A DNA stretch of 64,000 nt, taken from assembly GCA_003526845.1 (NCBI GenBank), contig DPVM01000008.1:1-64000 (forward strand). The letters are read 5' to 3'. Source of the DNA: Oscillospiraceae bacterium. Lineage in GTDB: Bacteria > Bacillota > Clostridia > Oscillospirales > Acutalibacteraceae. A program made the position numbers and the translations under genes. The notes beneath the pieces are model-generated. The model saw only the letters and a program-made list of their open reading frames with translations, had not been told where the DNA came from and searched no databases. Positions 7,592 to 15,682 of the stretch are shown in pieces (within the stretch, counting starts at the first letter, position 1; each line of letters starts with the position of its first letter).

Positions 7592-8791
7592 ATGTTAACA
7601 CTTGACAGAGTATATAAGGCTTCCGAAGTATTAAAGGAAATCATCAGAGATACAGATATGATTAAGGCACCCAAAATCAACCCGAGTGCAGATGTTTTTT
7701 TGAAAACGGAGAATTTGCAGGTTACAGGTTCATTCAAGGTGCGCGGCTCATATTTCAAAATAAGCCAGCTTTCCGATGAGGAAAAAAGCAAGGGCGTTAT
7801 CGCATGTTCGGCAGGCAACCACGCTCAAGGCGTTGCGCTTGCGGCAACAAAAAACGGAATAAAATCAACAATTTGCCTCCCCGACGGCGCTCCTATCAGC
7901 AAGGTTGAGGCAACAAAAAGATACGGCGCAAATGTTTGTCTCGTAAAGGGCGTTTATGACGATGCTTACAATAAGGCTATCGAGCTTCGCGACAAGGAGG
8001 GATACACATTTATCCATCCGTTCAATGACCCCGATGTTATCGCAGGTCAGGGCACAATCGGCCTTGAAATTTTAAGACAGCTTCCCGATGTTGATGTTGT
8101 TGTTGTTCCTATCGGCGGCGGCGGACTTATCTCCGGCGTTGCATACACAATCAAACAGCTTAAGCCGTCGTGTAAGGTTTACGGTGTTCAGGCTCAAGGC
8201 GCACCATCTATGGAGCACAGCGTGACAGACGGAAAAATTGAAACACTCAACGCTGTTAACACAATCGCAGACGGTATTGCTGTTAAAACACCGGGCGATT
8301 TAACATTTGAGCTTTGCCAAAAGTATGTTGACGGCATCGTTACCGTTTCGGATGATGAAATCGCACTTGCAATTCTCACACTTCTTGAGCAACAAAAACT
8401 TATCGCAGAGGGTGCAGGCGCAGTTCCGGTAGCGGCTGTTATGAACGGCAAGATTCCCGAGATTGACGGCAAAAAAGTTTGCTGTGTTGTTTCGGGCGGC
8501 AATATTGATGTTACAATTCTTTCGAGAGTTATCGAAAGAGGTCTTAAAATGGGCGGCAGAACGGCAGATATTGTTATCTCTCTTTCCGACCGACCAGGTC
8601 AGCTTTCGGGAGTAAGCCGCATTGTAGCGGAGCAGGGCGCAAATGTTGTCAGCGTTAATTACGATTCAACCGACCTTGACATGAACATTACCGACTGCTA
8701 TCTTAAACTCGGCGTTGAAACAAGAAACTTTGAACATATCGCAACCGTTAAAAAGGCACTCACAGATGCCGGATTTAAGGTTTGCGAATAA
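7592..8791 (+). CDS. ilvA: Threonine ammonia-lyase (threonine dehydratase)
   Basis: PLP enzyme that converts L-threonine to 2-oxobutanoate and ammonia, the entry to isoleucine or a catabolic step. The 399 residues have a fold-type II catalytic domain with the Schiff-base lysine K49 in GSFKVRG and the phosphate loop GGGGL in the 170s. A single C-terminal ACT-type domain follows from about residue 325 (ISLSDRPGQLSG). This length and the single ACT domain match the shorter clostridial/TdcB-like type more than the E. coli IlvA with two regulatory subdomains. It has its own promoter and AAGAAGG ahead of the start. RidA follows 17 nt later. A catabolic rather than biosynthetic role is possible. Confidence 0.95.
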   Translation: MLTLDRVYKASEVLKEIIRDTDMIKAPKINPSADVFLKTENLQVTGSFKVRGSYFKISQLSDEEKSKGVIACSAGNHAQGVALAATKNGIKSTICLPDGAPISKVEATKRYGANVCLVKGVYDDAYNKAIELRDKEGYTFIHPFNDPDVIAGQGTIGLEILRQLPDVDVVVVPIGGGGLISGVAYTIKQLKPSCKVYGVQAQGAPSMEHSVTDGKIETLNAVNTIADGIAVKTPGDLTFELCQKYVDGIVTVSDDEIALAILTLLEQQKLIAEGAGAVPVAAVMNGKIPEIDGKKVCCVVSGGNIDVTILSRVIERGLKMGGRTADIVISLSDRPGQLSGVSRIVAEQGANVVSVNYDSTDLDMNITDCYLKLGVETRNFEHIATVKKALTDAGFKVCE

Positions 8792-8808
8792 TAAAAGGAG
8801 ATTTACTT

Positions 8809-9180
8809 ATGGAATATGTAGCAACAAACAATGCACCCGGTGCAATCGGCCCTTATTCACAGGCTGTAAAGGCAAACGGATTCCTTTTCACCTCGGGTCA
8901 AATCGCTATCAACCCTGCAACAAACACAGTTGAGGCAAAAACAATCGAGGAGCAAACAACTCAGGTTTGCGAAAATCTCAAGGCAGTTGTCGAGGCAGCA
9001 GGCACTGCTATGGACAAGGTTGTAAAAACTGTTTGTTTCCTTGCCGATATTAATGATTTTGCAAAGTTCAACGAGATTTACGGCGAATATTTCACATCAA
9101 AGCCGGCTCGTTCATGCGTTGCCGTAAAAGATTTGCCTAAGGGCGTTCTTTGCGAGGTTGAGGTTATCGCAGAGCTTTGA
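8809..9180 (+). CDS. ridA: RidA family reactive enamine/imine deaminase
   Basis: RidA hydrolyses 2-aminoacrylate and 2-aminocrotonate, the unstable products released by PLP dehydratases, before they damage other PLP enzymes. The 123 residues match the family's usual length of about 125. The product starts at ATG 8809 behind AAAAGGAG; an in-frame ATG 27 nt upstream overlaps ilvA and has no ribosome site. Visible family features include the N-terminal APGAIGPYSQA motif, SGQIAINP and the arginine region KPARSCVAV that binds the substrate carboxylate. Its place directly behind ilvA fits its function exactly. A strong terminator at 9193-9234 closes the operon. Confidence 0.95.
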   Translation: MEYVATNNAPGAIGPYSQAVKANGFLFTSGQIAINPATNTVEAKTIEEQTTQVCENLKAVVEAAGTAMDKVVKTVCFLADINDFAKFNEIYGEYFTSKPARSCVAVKDLPKGVLCEVEVIAEL

Positions 9181-9192
9181 TTGGGCTTTTAT

Positions 9193-9234
9193 TTCCTCGG
9201 TTGGCGAATTGTTGACCGAGGAATTATTTTTTTG
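9193..9234 (+). terminator. Terminator of ilvA-ridA
   Basis: TTCCTCGGT (9193-9201) pairs with ACCGAGGAA (9215-9223), followed by TTATTTTTTT. Confidence 0.9.
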
Positions 9235-9246
9235 TGCCGATATTCC

Positions 9247-9275
9247 TTGACTTTATATTGATTATAATATAAAAT
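9247..9275 (+). promoter_or_regulatory. Promoter for the solute-binding lipoprotein gene
   Basis: TTGACT (9247-9252) and TAAAAT (9270-9275), 17 bp apart. Confidence 0.6.
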
Positions 9276-9315
9276 TGTTTTATTAAGACAATCCTGTTTG
9301 GGAGGATTTAATTCA

Positions 9316-10197
9316 ATGAAAAAATCTGTTAAAAAAATCATTTCGGTATTATTGTGCGTAGTGCTTATCGCTGCTTGTTTCGCAGGTTGCTCGTCATCGG
9401 ACAATGAAAAATACAGCGATACCTCATTGATTATCGGCTATGTTCCCGATTCGTCACCGTTTATCACCGTTGGTAAGGACGGCAAGGTCGGCGGTTTTGA
9501 GGCTGATGTTATCGAAAAAATATTCAAATCAATCAAGGGCGATTTCAAAAGCTATGTTTTTGAGGACATAACAAAAGTTAAAGGCTATGAAAGCGACCCT
9601 TATTCATATGAGCTTGAGCATTCCGGCGGATTTTTTGACTCAAAAGGCGAGGAATACAGCGCGGCATTGCTTGTCGGCGCGGTTTCAAAAAACCACGGCA
9701 CGTTTAATGAGGATTATTCTTTCACAGAGCCGCTTATTACCGACAGGGTTATCGCGGTAGCAGCTAAAAACAGTGCAGTCAAGACATATTCCGATTTGAG
9801 CATGAAAAATGTGGCGGTTTGCGGAAAAACGGCTCAAACGGCATTCGGTGAACAAAAGACAATTTCCGATTCGTGCAAAATCACAAATGTTGACAAAATC
9901 GACGACGCACTCAAAATGATTGAAAACGGCACGGCGGATGCTGTTATTACCGATGAATTTTTGTATATGCCCAGTGGCAGAACAAATGATTTCAAGGTTC
10001 TTGACGGCGAGATTGATACAATCGAATATGTAATCGCCTGTGCAAAATACAGCGGTTGGTATACAACAATCAACGAAGCAGTCCGCGAAATTAAGAGCGA
10101 GGATTACGGCGACGGCGACGAGTTTACACCGATTGTTAAAAAGTATTTTAAATATAATGCGTCAAAGTTTGATTACAAAACAGAGGGCGACGCTTAA
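9316..10197 (+). CDS. Family 3 solute-binding lipoprotein (amino-acid type)
   Basis: A 293-residue periplasmic-binding-protein-like lipoprotein. ATG 9316 sits behind GGGAGGATTTAATTC; an in-frame TTG 18 nt earlier is part of the ribosome site. A type II signal peptide ends in the lipobox FAGC, giving a lipid-anchored Cys near residue 25. The mature part resembles SBP_bac_3 proteins that capture polar amino acids, with the typical opening LIIGYVPDSSPF and a GFEADVIEKI stretch. No permease or ATPase gene lies beside it, and terminators on both sides make it a single-gene unit. It may serve a transporter encoded elsewhere or act as a sensor. The ligand is unknown. Confidence 0.85.
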   Translation: MKKSVKKIISVLLCVVLIAACFAGCSSSDNEKYSDTSLIIGYVPDSSPFITVGKDGKVGGFEADVIEKIFKSIKGDFKSYVFEDITKVKGYESDPYSYELEHSGGFFDSKGEEYSAALLVGAVSKNHGTFNEDYSFTEPLITDRVIAVAAKNSAVKTYSDLSMKNVAVCGKTAQTAFGEQKTISDSCKITNVDKIDDALKMIENGTADAVITDEFLYMPSGRTNDFKVLDGEIDTIEYVIACAKYSGWYTTINEAVREIKSEDYGDGDEFTPIVKKYFKYNASKFDYKTEGDA

Positions 10198-10208
10198 TAA
10201 TCAACAAT

Positions 10209-10244
10209 GCCGGCAAATCCAACATTTGCCGGCTGTTTTGTTTG
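10209..10244 (+). terminator. Terminator after the solute-binding protein gene
   Basis: GCCGGCAAA (10209-10217) pairs with TTTGCCGGC (10225-10233), followed by TGTTTTGTTT. Confidence 0.85.
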
Positions 10245-10280
10245 AAAAGCGAAATTTGATATAAACGGGACCGGTGAGTT

Positions 10281-11039
10281 ATGAAAAACGAAAACAAACA
10301 GACAAACGATAATCTTATTATCGGCAGAAATGCCGTTATCGAGCTTCTTAAAAGCGACAGAGAGGTTGAAAATGTTTTAATCGCAAAAGGCGAGCATGAG
10401 GGCTCGGTCAACCGAATTATTGCAATGTGCAAAGAAAAAAAGATTGTGATGAAAAATGTTGACCGCAAAAAACTTGATTTTATGTGCGCCGGTGCAAACC
10501 ATCAGGGTGTTGCGGCAAATGTCCCGGCACACGAATATTCAACCGTTGACGATATTTTAAAAATCGCCGAGGAGAGAGGTGAGCCGCCTTTTATCATCAT
10601 TTGCGATGAAATTGAGGACAGCCACAATCTCGGTGCGATTATCAGAACTGCTGAGGCGTGCGGTGCTCACGGAATAATTATTCCGAAACGCAGAAATGTC
10701 GGACTTAATTTTATCGTTGCAAAAACCTCGTGCGGTGCGCTTGAATATATGCCGGTTGCGAGGGTGACAAACCTTGCCTCGACTATCGACGATTTGAAAA
10801 AGAAAAATATTTGGGTTTATGCCGCGGATATGGACGGTCAACGCTGGGACAAAACCGATTTCAGCGGTGGCGCGGCGCTTGTTGTCGGCAGTGAGGGCAA
10901 CGGTGTCGGCAGACTCATCAAGGAAAAGTGCGATGTCACAGTCAGCTTGCCGATGCTCGGCAAGGTCAATTCCTTAAATGCCTCCGTTGCGGCAGGCATA
11001 ATTATGTATGAAATTGCAAGACAGCGACTTGACAAATAA
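10281..11039 (+). CDS. rlmB: TrmH/SpoU family RNA 2'-O-ribose methyltransferase (RlmB)
   Basis: A SPOUT-class methyltransferase of 252 residues, the usual size of RlmB, which methylates the 2'-hydroxyl of a guanosine in 23S rRNA (G2251 in E. coli) using SAM. The N-terminal part (about 1-85) is the L30e-like substrate-binding domain. The C-terminal knot domain shows the three family motifs: DSHNLGAIIRT, VVGSEGNGV and LPMLGKVNSLNAS. It starts the operon that continues 17 nt later into the P-type-ATPase-like gene. The exact target base is inferred from family similarity only. Confidence 0.9.
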   Translation: MKNENKQTNDNLIIGRNAVIELLKSDREVENVLIAKGEHEGSVNRIIAMCKEKKIVMKNVDRKKLDFMCAGANHQGVAANVPAHEYSTVDDILKIAEERGEPPFIIICDEIEDSHNLGAIIRTAEACGAHGIIIPKRRNVGLNFIVAKTSCGALEYMPVARVTNLASTIDDLKKKNIWVYAADMDGQRWDKTDFSGGAALVVGSEGNGVGRLIKEKCDVTVSLPMLGKVNSLNASVAAGIIMYEIARQRLDK

Positions 11040-11056
11040 TTTTGTGAGAGAATTTT

Positions 11057-13519
11057 ATGAGCGAGAATTTATCTATCGACGAAATAATTAAACGCGCGGA
11101 AAAAATCAAAGCCGAGGCTGACAGACAGCTTGAGGCGGCGTCAAAAACGCTTGATGAAAAGGCAAAAAACGCGATTGATGAGGTAACCGTTGACGAAGAA
11201 GAGGTTGCGCGAAAAATAGCCGAGGCAGCCGCCAAGCCGACAGCGGACGAGGATATAAAGAAATATGTTCCGCCAAAAAAACAGAAACCGTCGGTCGAAA
11301 AAACACAAGAGGTCACCCTCCCGAAAAAACGCGAAAAATCAGAGGGCAGAATACAATTTGACACATCAAAAACAAAACCGATAGCGCTTGATGATGACAG
11401 CGATATGAAAATTGCCGACGATGATGTGAAAATTGTGCCGACAGTTAAAAAAAGTAAAAATCCTTTTGCGAAAAAGGACAAGCAGTCGTCCGATATTTCA
11501 AAAACACGCCGTGTTGCGTTTGTTTCAAATGCTCAAAAGGACGAGAAAACAGACCTTGAGGGCATACCCACCATCGTCGCTAAGGACAAGGTGTTTGACA
11601 ACGAGCCGGAGTTCACGGGCGAGGAAATCGGCGTTCAAATCACATTTGACGGATTCGACGATAAAATCGAGTCTGTTCCGACAATCGACGAAGAGGTTGC
11701 CGAGCAGATTTTGGAGCAACGCCGTCAGGAAAAGGTCGGCAAGTTCCGCCTTTTCGGTCCCGATGAGACGGACAAAAACCTCGGCAATTCCGAAATCCCG
11801 GGCGGCGATTATGTCAGCAAGTCGGAAAGGGAGACTTTCATTCAAAGCCTGCTTGGCAAAAGGGCTGCCGTCAAATCAAAAATTATTGCCACCTCTGTTT
11901 TCGGTGCAATTCTTTTGTTTTTGACTCTTTTTATCAATTCGTCCGTGTTTCCGACATTCTTGTTGCCGCCCGGAAAGGCATATTTTATCACCTGTCTTGT
12001 TGTTTTTGCGGCAACGATTGCGGCAAACTTCAATGTTATTGTTCACGGCTTTAATTTCAAGCGCGGAATTAACAGCGATTTTCCGATTGCCGTTTCTGCG
12101 ATTTTGATTGCGGCGCATATTGCGCTGATGATTGCGTTCGACGATATTTGGTACGAAAGCCATATGATGACCGGTGCGTTCGGCGCGCTTGCCCTGCTCG
12201 CCTCGCAGTGTGCAAAATACAAAATGCTTTCGCGAATTGTCGACGATTTTGAATTTGTTTCCGGCGACGGCGACAAATATACGGTTGAAAATATCACAAA
12301 CAATGTCGATTCACAAATTATCGCAAGGGAGTTTATTCCTGCAGATTCGACAATTCAAACAAGCGTTAAAGCCGATCTCCCAACCAATTTTTTGGAAATT
12401 GAGTGCAAAAAAGAGCCTGCCGATAAAATCAGCGCAATTTTGTTCGGCGTGATGTTTTTGCTCAGCGGCGCGCTGTTTGTTTATATGCTTGTTAAATATA
12501 ATAAGGAGCTTGCGCTCAACACGGCGTTTACTGCGCTTTGCGTTTCGCTCCCCGCATCAACTGCATTTTTAACAAATCTTATGATAGGCGATGTTTCGTC
12601 TGCACTTGATATTTACGGCTCACGCGTTTGCGGATATGAGGGTGCGCTTATGGCAGACACTGCTGACGCTGTTGTTATGGAGGCTGCCGATTTGTTTGGA
12701 AAAGACAGTTGCGACATTCTCGGCATAAAAACATTTAACGGTGCCAAAGTTGATGATGCCATTATTCAGGCGGCGGCTGTTATGATTCAAACAAAAAGTC
12801 CGCTTGCCGATGTTTTTGACGATGTTATTATAGGCAAGCAGTCAATTTTGCCTACTGTCGAGGATATTACATATGAGGACAAAATGGGCACCTCGGCATG
12901 GATATACAAGCGCAAAGTGCTTGTCGGCAACAGAGATTTGCTTATCCGTCATGGTGTAAATGTTCCTAAGGAAAGCTACGAAAAACGATACACCGTTAAA
13001 AACAGAAAGGCACTTTATCTTGCTGTGGGCGGCAAGGTTTGCGCAATGTTTGTTGTGTCATACAGTGCCGACGCAGATTTGAAACGCGAGCTTAAAAAGC
13101 TTGAAAAAAGCGGCGTTACAATCATTTTGAAAACGGGTGACCCGTATATTAATGAGGAAAGTGTGGCAAAGCTTTTCGATTTGCCCGAGGGATTTATTCG
13201 TGTTATGAATTATTCCGCCGCAAGGGTTTATGAAAAATATTCAAGCCTTGAGGTTGAAAAATCACCTGCATACATTGTTCACAACGGCACTGCCGTCGGC
13301 TTTGTTTCGGCAATGCACGGCGCAAAGGTTATGACCGGTACAAAAAGTCTGATTGCGTTTCTTGTCGCTTTCGGCAGTGTGATCGGATTCGGCGCTGTTG
13401 CAATGCTTGCTTTTCTCGGAGCGTTCAGCCAAATAAGCATATCGTCGGTTATGATTTTTCAGGTCGTTTGGACGGCGTTTGTCGCCCTTGTAAGCAAATT
13501 TAAAAGTTATACAGTATAA
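11057..13519 (+). CDS. P-type ATPase-like membrane protein lacking catalytic motifs (pseudoenzyme)
   Basis: An 820-residue protein. Residues 1 to about 270 are a long charged, low-complexity cytoplasmic region. Eight hydrophobic segments follow in the layout of heavy-metal P1B ATPases (about 275-297, 307-328, 342-361, 371-387, 458-479, 486-508, 765-790, 795-815), with a conserved-type Pro in the sixth (SLPAST). Between segments 6 and 7 lies a HAD-like region. The phosphorylation motif DKTGT is replaced by MEAADLF with E542 at the aspartate position; TGES is absent; the hinge GDGxND is missing although a relic TGDP remains. By family knowledge it should not form the phospho-enzyme. A sensory or scaffold role is possible. 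It is cotranscribed with rlmB. Confidence 0.75.
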   Translation: MSENLSIDEIIKRAEKIKAEADRQLEAASKTLDEKAKNAIDEVTVDEEEVARKIAEAAAKPTADEDIKKYVPPKKQKPSVEKTQEVTLPKKREKSEGRIQFDTSKTKPIALDDDSDMKIADDDVKIVPTVKKSKNPFAKKDKQSSDISKTRRVAFVSNAQKDEKTDLEGIPTIVAKDKVFDNEPEFTGEEIGVQITFDGFDDKIESVPTIDEEVAEQILEQRRQEKVGKFRLFGPDETDKNLGNSEIPGGDYVSKSERETFIQSLLGKRAAVKSKIIATSVFGAILLFLTLFINSSVFPTFLLPPGKAYFITCLVVFAATIAANFNVIVHGFNFKRGINSDFPIAVSAILIAAHIALMIAFDDIWYESHMMTGAFGALALLASQCAKYKMLSRIVDDFEFVSGDGDKYTVENITNNVDSQIIAREFIPADSTIQTSVKADLPTNFLEIECKKEPADKISAILFGVMFLLSGALFVYMLVKYNKELALNTAFTALCVSLPASTAFLTNLMIGDVSSALDIYGSRVCGYEGALMADTADAVVMEAADLFGKDSCDILGIKTFNGAKVDDAIIQAAAVMIQTKSPLADVFDDVIIGKQSILPTVEDITYEDKMGTSAWIYKRKVLVGNRDLLIRHGVNVPKESYEKRYTVKNRKALYLAVGGKVCAMFVVSYSADADLKRELKKLEKSGVTIILKTGDPYINEESVAKLFDLPEGFIRVMNYSAARVYEKYSSLEVEKSPAYIVHNGTAVGFVSAMHGAKVMTGTKSLIAFLVAFGSVIGFGAVAMLAFLGAFSQISISSVMIFQVVWTAFVALVSKFKSYTV

Positions 13520-13528
13520 AATTTTTGC

Positions 13529-13557
13529 TTGACAAAATAATTTTTTGGCGTTAAAAT
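13529..13557 (+). promoter_or_regulatory. Strong promoter ahead of hairpin and MFS fragment
   Basis: TTGACA (13529-13534) and TAAAAT (13552-13557) with a 17 bp spacer. The predicted start near 13564 lies only about 10 nt before a terminator-like hairpin. Confidence 0.7.
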
Positions 13558-13574
13558 ACGCATTATCGAGTAGC

Positions 13575-13614
13575 AAAAAAGCGTAAGTCCGGATAAGGAC
13601 TTGCGCTTTTTTTG
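13575..13614 (+). terminator. Hairpin with U-tract (terminator or attenuator)
   Basis: AAAGCGTAAGTCC (13578-13590) pairs with GGACTTGCGCTTT (13597-13609) with one G-U pair and is followed by a run of T. It can end the rlmB operon and also terminate transcripts from the promoter at 13529-13557. Confidence 0.85.
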
Positions 13615-13637
13615 CTTTTATTTTACGGAGGTATTTT

Positions 13638-13811
13638 ATGAAAGAAAATAACAAATTGTGGAGCAAGAATTTTGTATTAATTATAATCATTAATTTTCTT
13701 GTCTTTTTGAATCACTTGATGGTTTTGTCGGCTATAGTCTATGTTCTTATCGGCAGACATCATCCGTCATCAATCACATTTCGCCTTGAAAATGAGAGAA
13801 AAGGCAAATAA
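13638..13811 (+). pseudogene. Truncated MFS transporter, N-terminal fragment (57 codons)
   Basis: A 57-codon frame starts behind ACGGAGGTATTTT and begins MKENNKLWSKNF followed by one long hydrophobic helix. That is the typical first helix of a major facilitator superfamily drug exporter (LW-x-x-F-x-x-I-x-x-x-NF-x-x-FLN pattern). The helix is followed by a hydrophilic tail (residues 38-57) and a stop, where a full protein would have eleven more helices. A strong terminator follows at once. The downstream part seems to be deleted rather than frameshifted, since no further transporter sequence is seen. Alternatively it is a short one-helix protein that only resembles an MFS start. Confidence 0.55.
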
Positions 13812-13822
13812 TTTTAATAATA

Positions 13823-13860
13823 AAAAATGCGACAAAGTGTAAAATCTTTGTCGCATTTTT
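13823..13860. terminator. Bidirectional terminator between convergent genes
   Basis: AAAAATGCGACAAAG (13823-13837) pairs with CTTTGTCGCATTTTT (13846-13860). A- and T-runs on the two flanks let it stop both the rightward fragment and the leftward LCP gene. Confidence 0.85.
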
Positions 13861-13864
13861 GTCG

Positions 13865-15205
13865 TTATTTGTCCTTTTGCTCGGCTTTGATTTGCTCGGG
13901 CGTTTTATTGTAAATGAAATCTATAAGCTTCGCTTTGTTTTTGTCAACATCAATCGAAATGACACTTGCTCCGCTTATTTTGGCGTATTCCCAAGTGCCC
14001 TCAAACGGCACTTTGTCCTGCACCATATCGGATTTGATGCACTGCACAGCGGATATTGCAATCTTTTTTAACTCGGATTTTGTAAAGCTTGTTTCGATAT
14101 ACGGCGCGCTGTTGTAAGCCATTTTGTAAAGTGTTGTCGGGCTTGCACTTTTTGCACTTTTTATAATTGACTGAATAACCGTTCTCTGGCGCTTTGCACG
14201 CATAAAGTCGGTGTCGATTTTTCTTATTCTGCAATAAGCGAGTGCCTGTTCACCGGTGAGCTTGTATTTGCCTGCCTTGAGTTTGACATTACCGTATCTC
14301 TTCGGGTGGCTTGTTACCTCCTTGGCTTCCTTTTTGGTTACCTCAACCTCAACGCCGCCGATGCTGTCAACAAGCACCTTAAACATTTCAAAATCAGTTA
14401 CAACATAGCCGTCAATATCAACGCCGAAATTGTATTCTATCGTGTCAACAACGCCGCTGTATCCGCCGTATGTGCACGCGGCGTTTAAGCGTTGCTTTTT
14501 GTCGCGGCAGGGGATATATACCCAGGTGTCGCGTAAAAACGAAACTGTTTTTATGCATTTGTTTTTTGTATCAACGCTTATAAGCATCATCGAGTCGGCA
14601 CGGCTTGACTCCTTGTCCTGATTTGCTCTTGCGTCAACACCCAAAAGCAAAATGTTTTTAACTGCGTCGTCATGCTTTAATTCGGCGGAATTTACATATT
14701 TGTTTTCAACCTTTTGGTCATAATTGATTCTGCCGAGCGTTTTGTTGACCATTCCGACCGCTACGAGGGCAATAACAAGAATAATTGCGACAATTGCCGC
14801 AAAAATTGCACCTGCCTTGTTGATTTTGCGCTTTTTTGCGCGTTTCGGCGGTTTGCTTTTCGGAGCTTTGCCCCTTTGCGGTCGCGGTGCGCTTTGATTT
14901 TGCCTTGATTGCCTGCGCTCCGGCTCGCTGTTGTATGAATTGTATCTGTTATATTCATTTTGCGTTTGTCTGTCATATATCGGCGGTTGGGGCGGCCTTA
15001 AATCGCCGTAGCCGTTGCCGCTTTGTGTGTTGTAGCCGTCTGTTCCGTAAGGGTAGGGGTTGGTTTCATCGCCTTTTTGTTTCGAGTTAAAGTTCAAATC
15101 CACACTCCCGCCGTAATAATTTTCGTCTGTCGGAACGGTTCTGTCTCTTTTATCATTGTCGATTCTTCTGTTTGGGTTAAAACCCTCATTGTCGAATCTC
15201 GGCAT
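13865..15205 (-). CDS. LytR-CpsA-Psr (LCP) family cell-wall glycopolymer ligase
   Basis: A 446-residue LCP protein. The family transfers teichoic acids, capsule or other glycopolymers from a lipid carrier to peptidoglycan on the outer face of the membrane. ATG 15205 is preceded by GCGAGGTG; a GTG nine bases earlier is part of the ribosome site. Residues 1-110 are a disordered Asn/Gln/Arg/Tyr-rich cytoplasmic tail and 111-130 are strongly basic. One membrane helix lies at 131-153. The LCP domain starts near 184 with the pyrophosphate-binding features GVDAR (189-193), SRADSMML (201-208) and FLRD (R225, D226). It is a single gene with its own promoter and terminator. Confidence 0.92.
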   Translation of the reverse strand: MPRFDNEGFNPNRRIDNDKRDRTVPTDENYYGGSVDLNFNSKQKGDETNPYPYGTDGYNTQSGNGYGDLRPPQPPIYDRQTQNEYNRYNSYNSEPERRQSRQNQSAPRPQRGKAPKSKPPKRAKKRKINKAGAIFAAIVAIILVIALVAVGMVNKTLGRINYDQKVENKYVNSAELKHDDAVKNILLLGVDARANQDKESSRADSMMLISVDTKNKCIKTVSFLRDTWVYIPCRDKKQRLNAACTYGGYSGVVDTIEYNFGVDIDGYVVTDFEMFKVLVDSIGGVEVEVTKKEAKEVTSHPKRYGNVKLKAGKYKLTGEQALAYCRIRKIDTDFMRAKRQRTVIQSIIKSAKSASPTTLYKMAYNSAPYIETSFTKSELKKIAISAVQCIKSDMVQDKVPFEGTWEYAKISGASVISIDVDKNKAKLIDFIYNKTPEQIKAEQKDK

Positions 15206-15239
15206 ACAAATCACCTCGCATTGTTTGTATTTTAAACTG

Positions 15240-15268
15240 ATTTTACAACATTAATTAAATCTTTTCAA
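15240..15268 (-). promoter_or_regulatory. Promoter for the LCP gene
   Basis: Minus-strand TTGAAA (15263-15268) and TAAAAT (15240-15245), 17 bp apart. Confidence 0.6.
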
Positions 15269-15285
15269 CAGTTTTGTAATAAATA

Positions 15286-15314
15286 TTGATTTTGGCGCAA
15301 TTTTATTTTATTAT
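15286..15314 (+). promoter_or_regulatory. Promoter for rnpB
   Basis: TTGATT (15286-15291) and TATTAT (15309-15314) with a 17 bp spacer. The predicted start, about 7 nt after the -10, falls on the 5' end of the RNase P RNA at 15321. Confidence 0.6.
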
Positions 15315-15320
15315 ATACTA

Positions 15321-15650
15321 TGACGAGTTGCCCAGACGATTGCGCACATTGTGTGAGGAAAGTCCGAGCAGCACAGAGCAGAATAACGGCTAACGGCCGC
15401 CGAGGGTGACCTTAGGGAAAGTGCAACAGAGATATACCGCCCGTTTTTCGGGTAAGGGTGGAAAGGCGGGGTAAGAGCCCACCGAGTCGATGGAGACACC
15501 GACTGCCATGTAAACCCTATTCGCTGCAACACCGACAGAGGAGTTGGTTGCTCGCCACATAACCTCGAAGGGTGGCTTGAGCGTGTTGGCAACAATGCGT
15601 CGAGATAGATAATCGTTTAATACAGAACTCGGCTTACGGTCAACTCGTCA
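15321..15650 (+). ncRNA. rnpB: RNase P RNA (bacterial class A)
   Basis: Catalytic RNA that removes the 5' leader of tRNA precursors. The conserved 5' core GAGGAAAGTCCGAGC (near 15354-15368) and the 3' core ACAGAACTCGGCTTA (near 15622-15636) are both present. The terminal P1 helix pairs TGACGAGTTG (15321-15330) with CAACTCGTCA (15641-15650). The P4-forming segments, the AGAGC repeat and the overall length of about 330 nt fit an ancestral type A RNA. No terminator hairpin is seen before the aldolase gene, whose start is 33 nt downstream, so some transcripts may continue into it. Confidence 0.96.
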
Positions 15651-15682
15651 TTTATTTTTATGCGAAAGGCTATGGACTTTTT

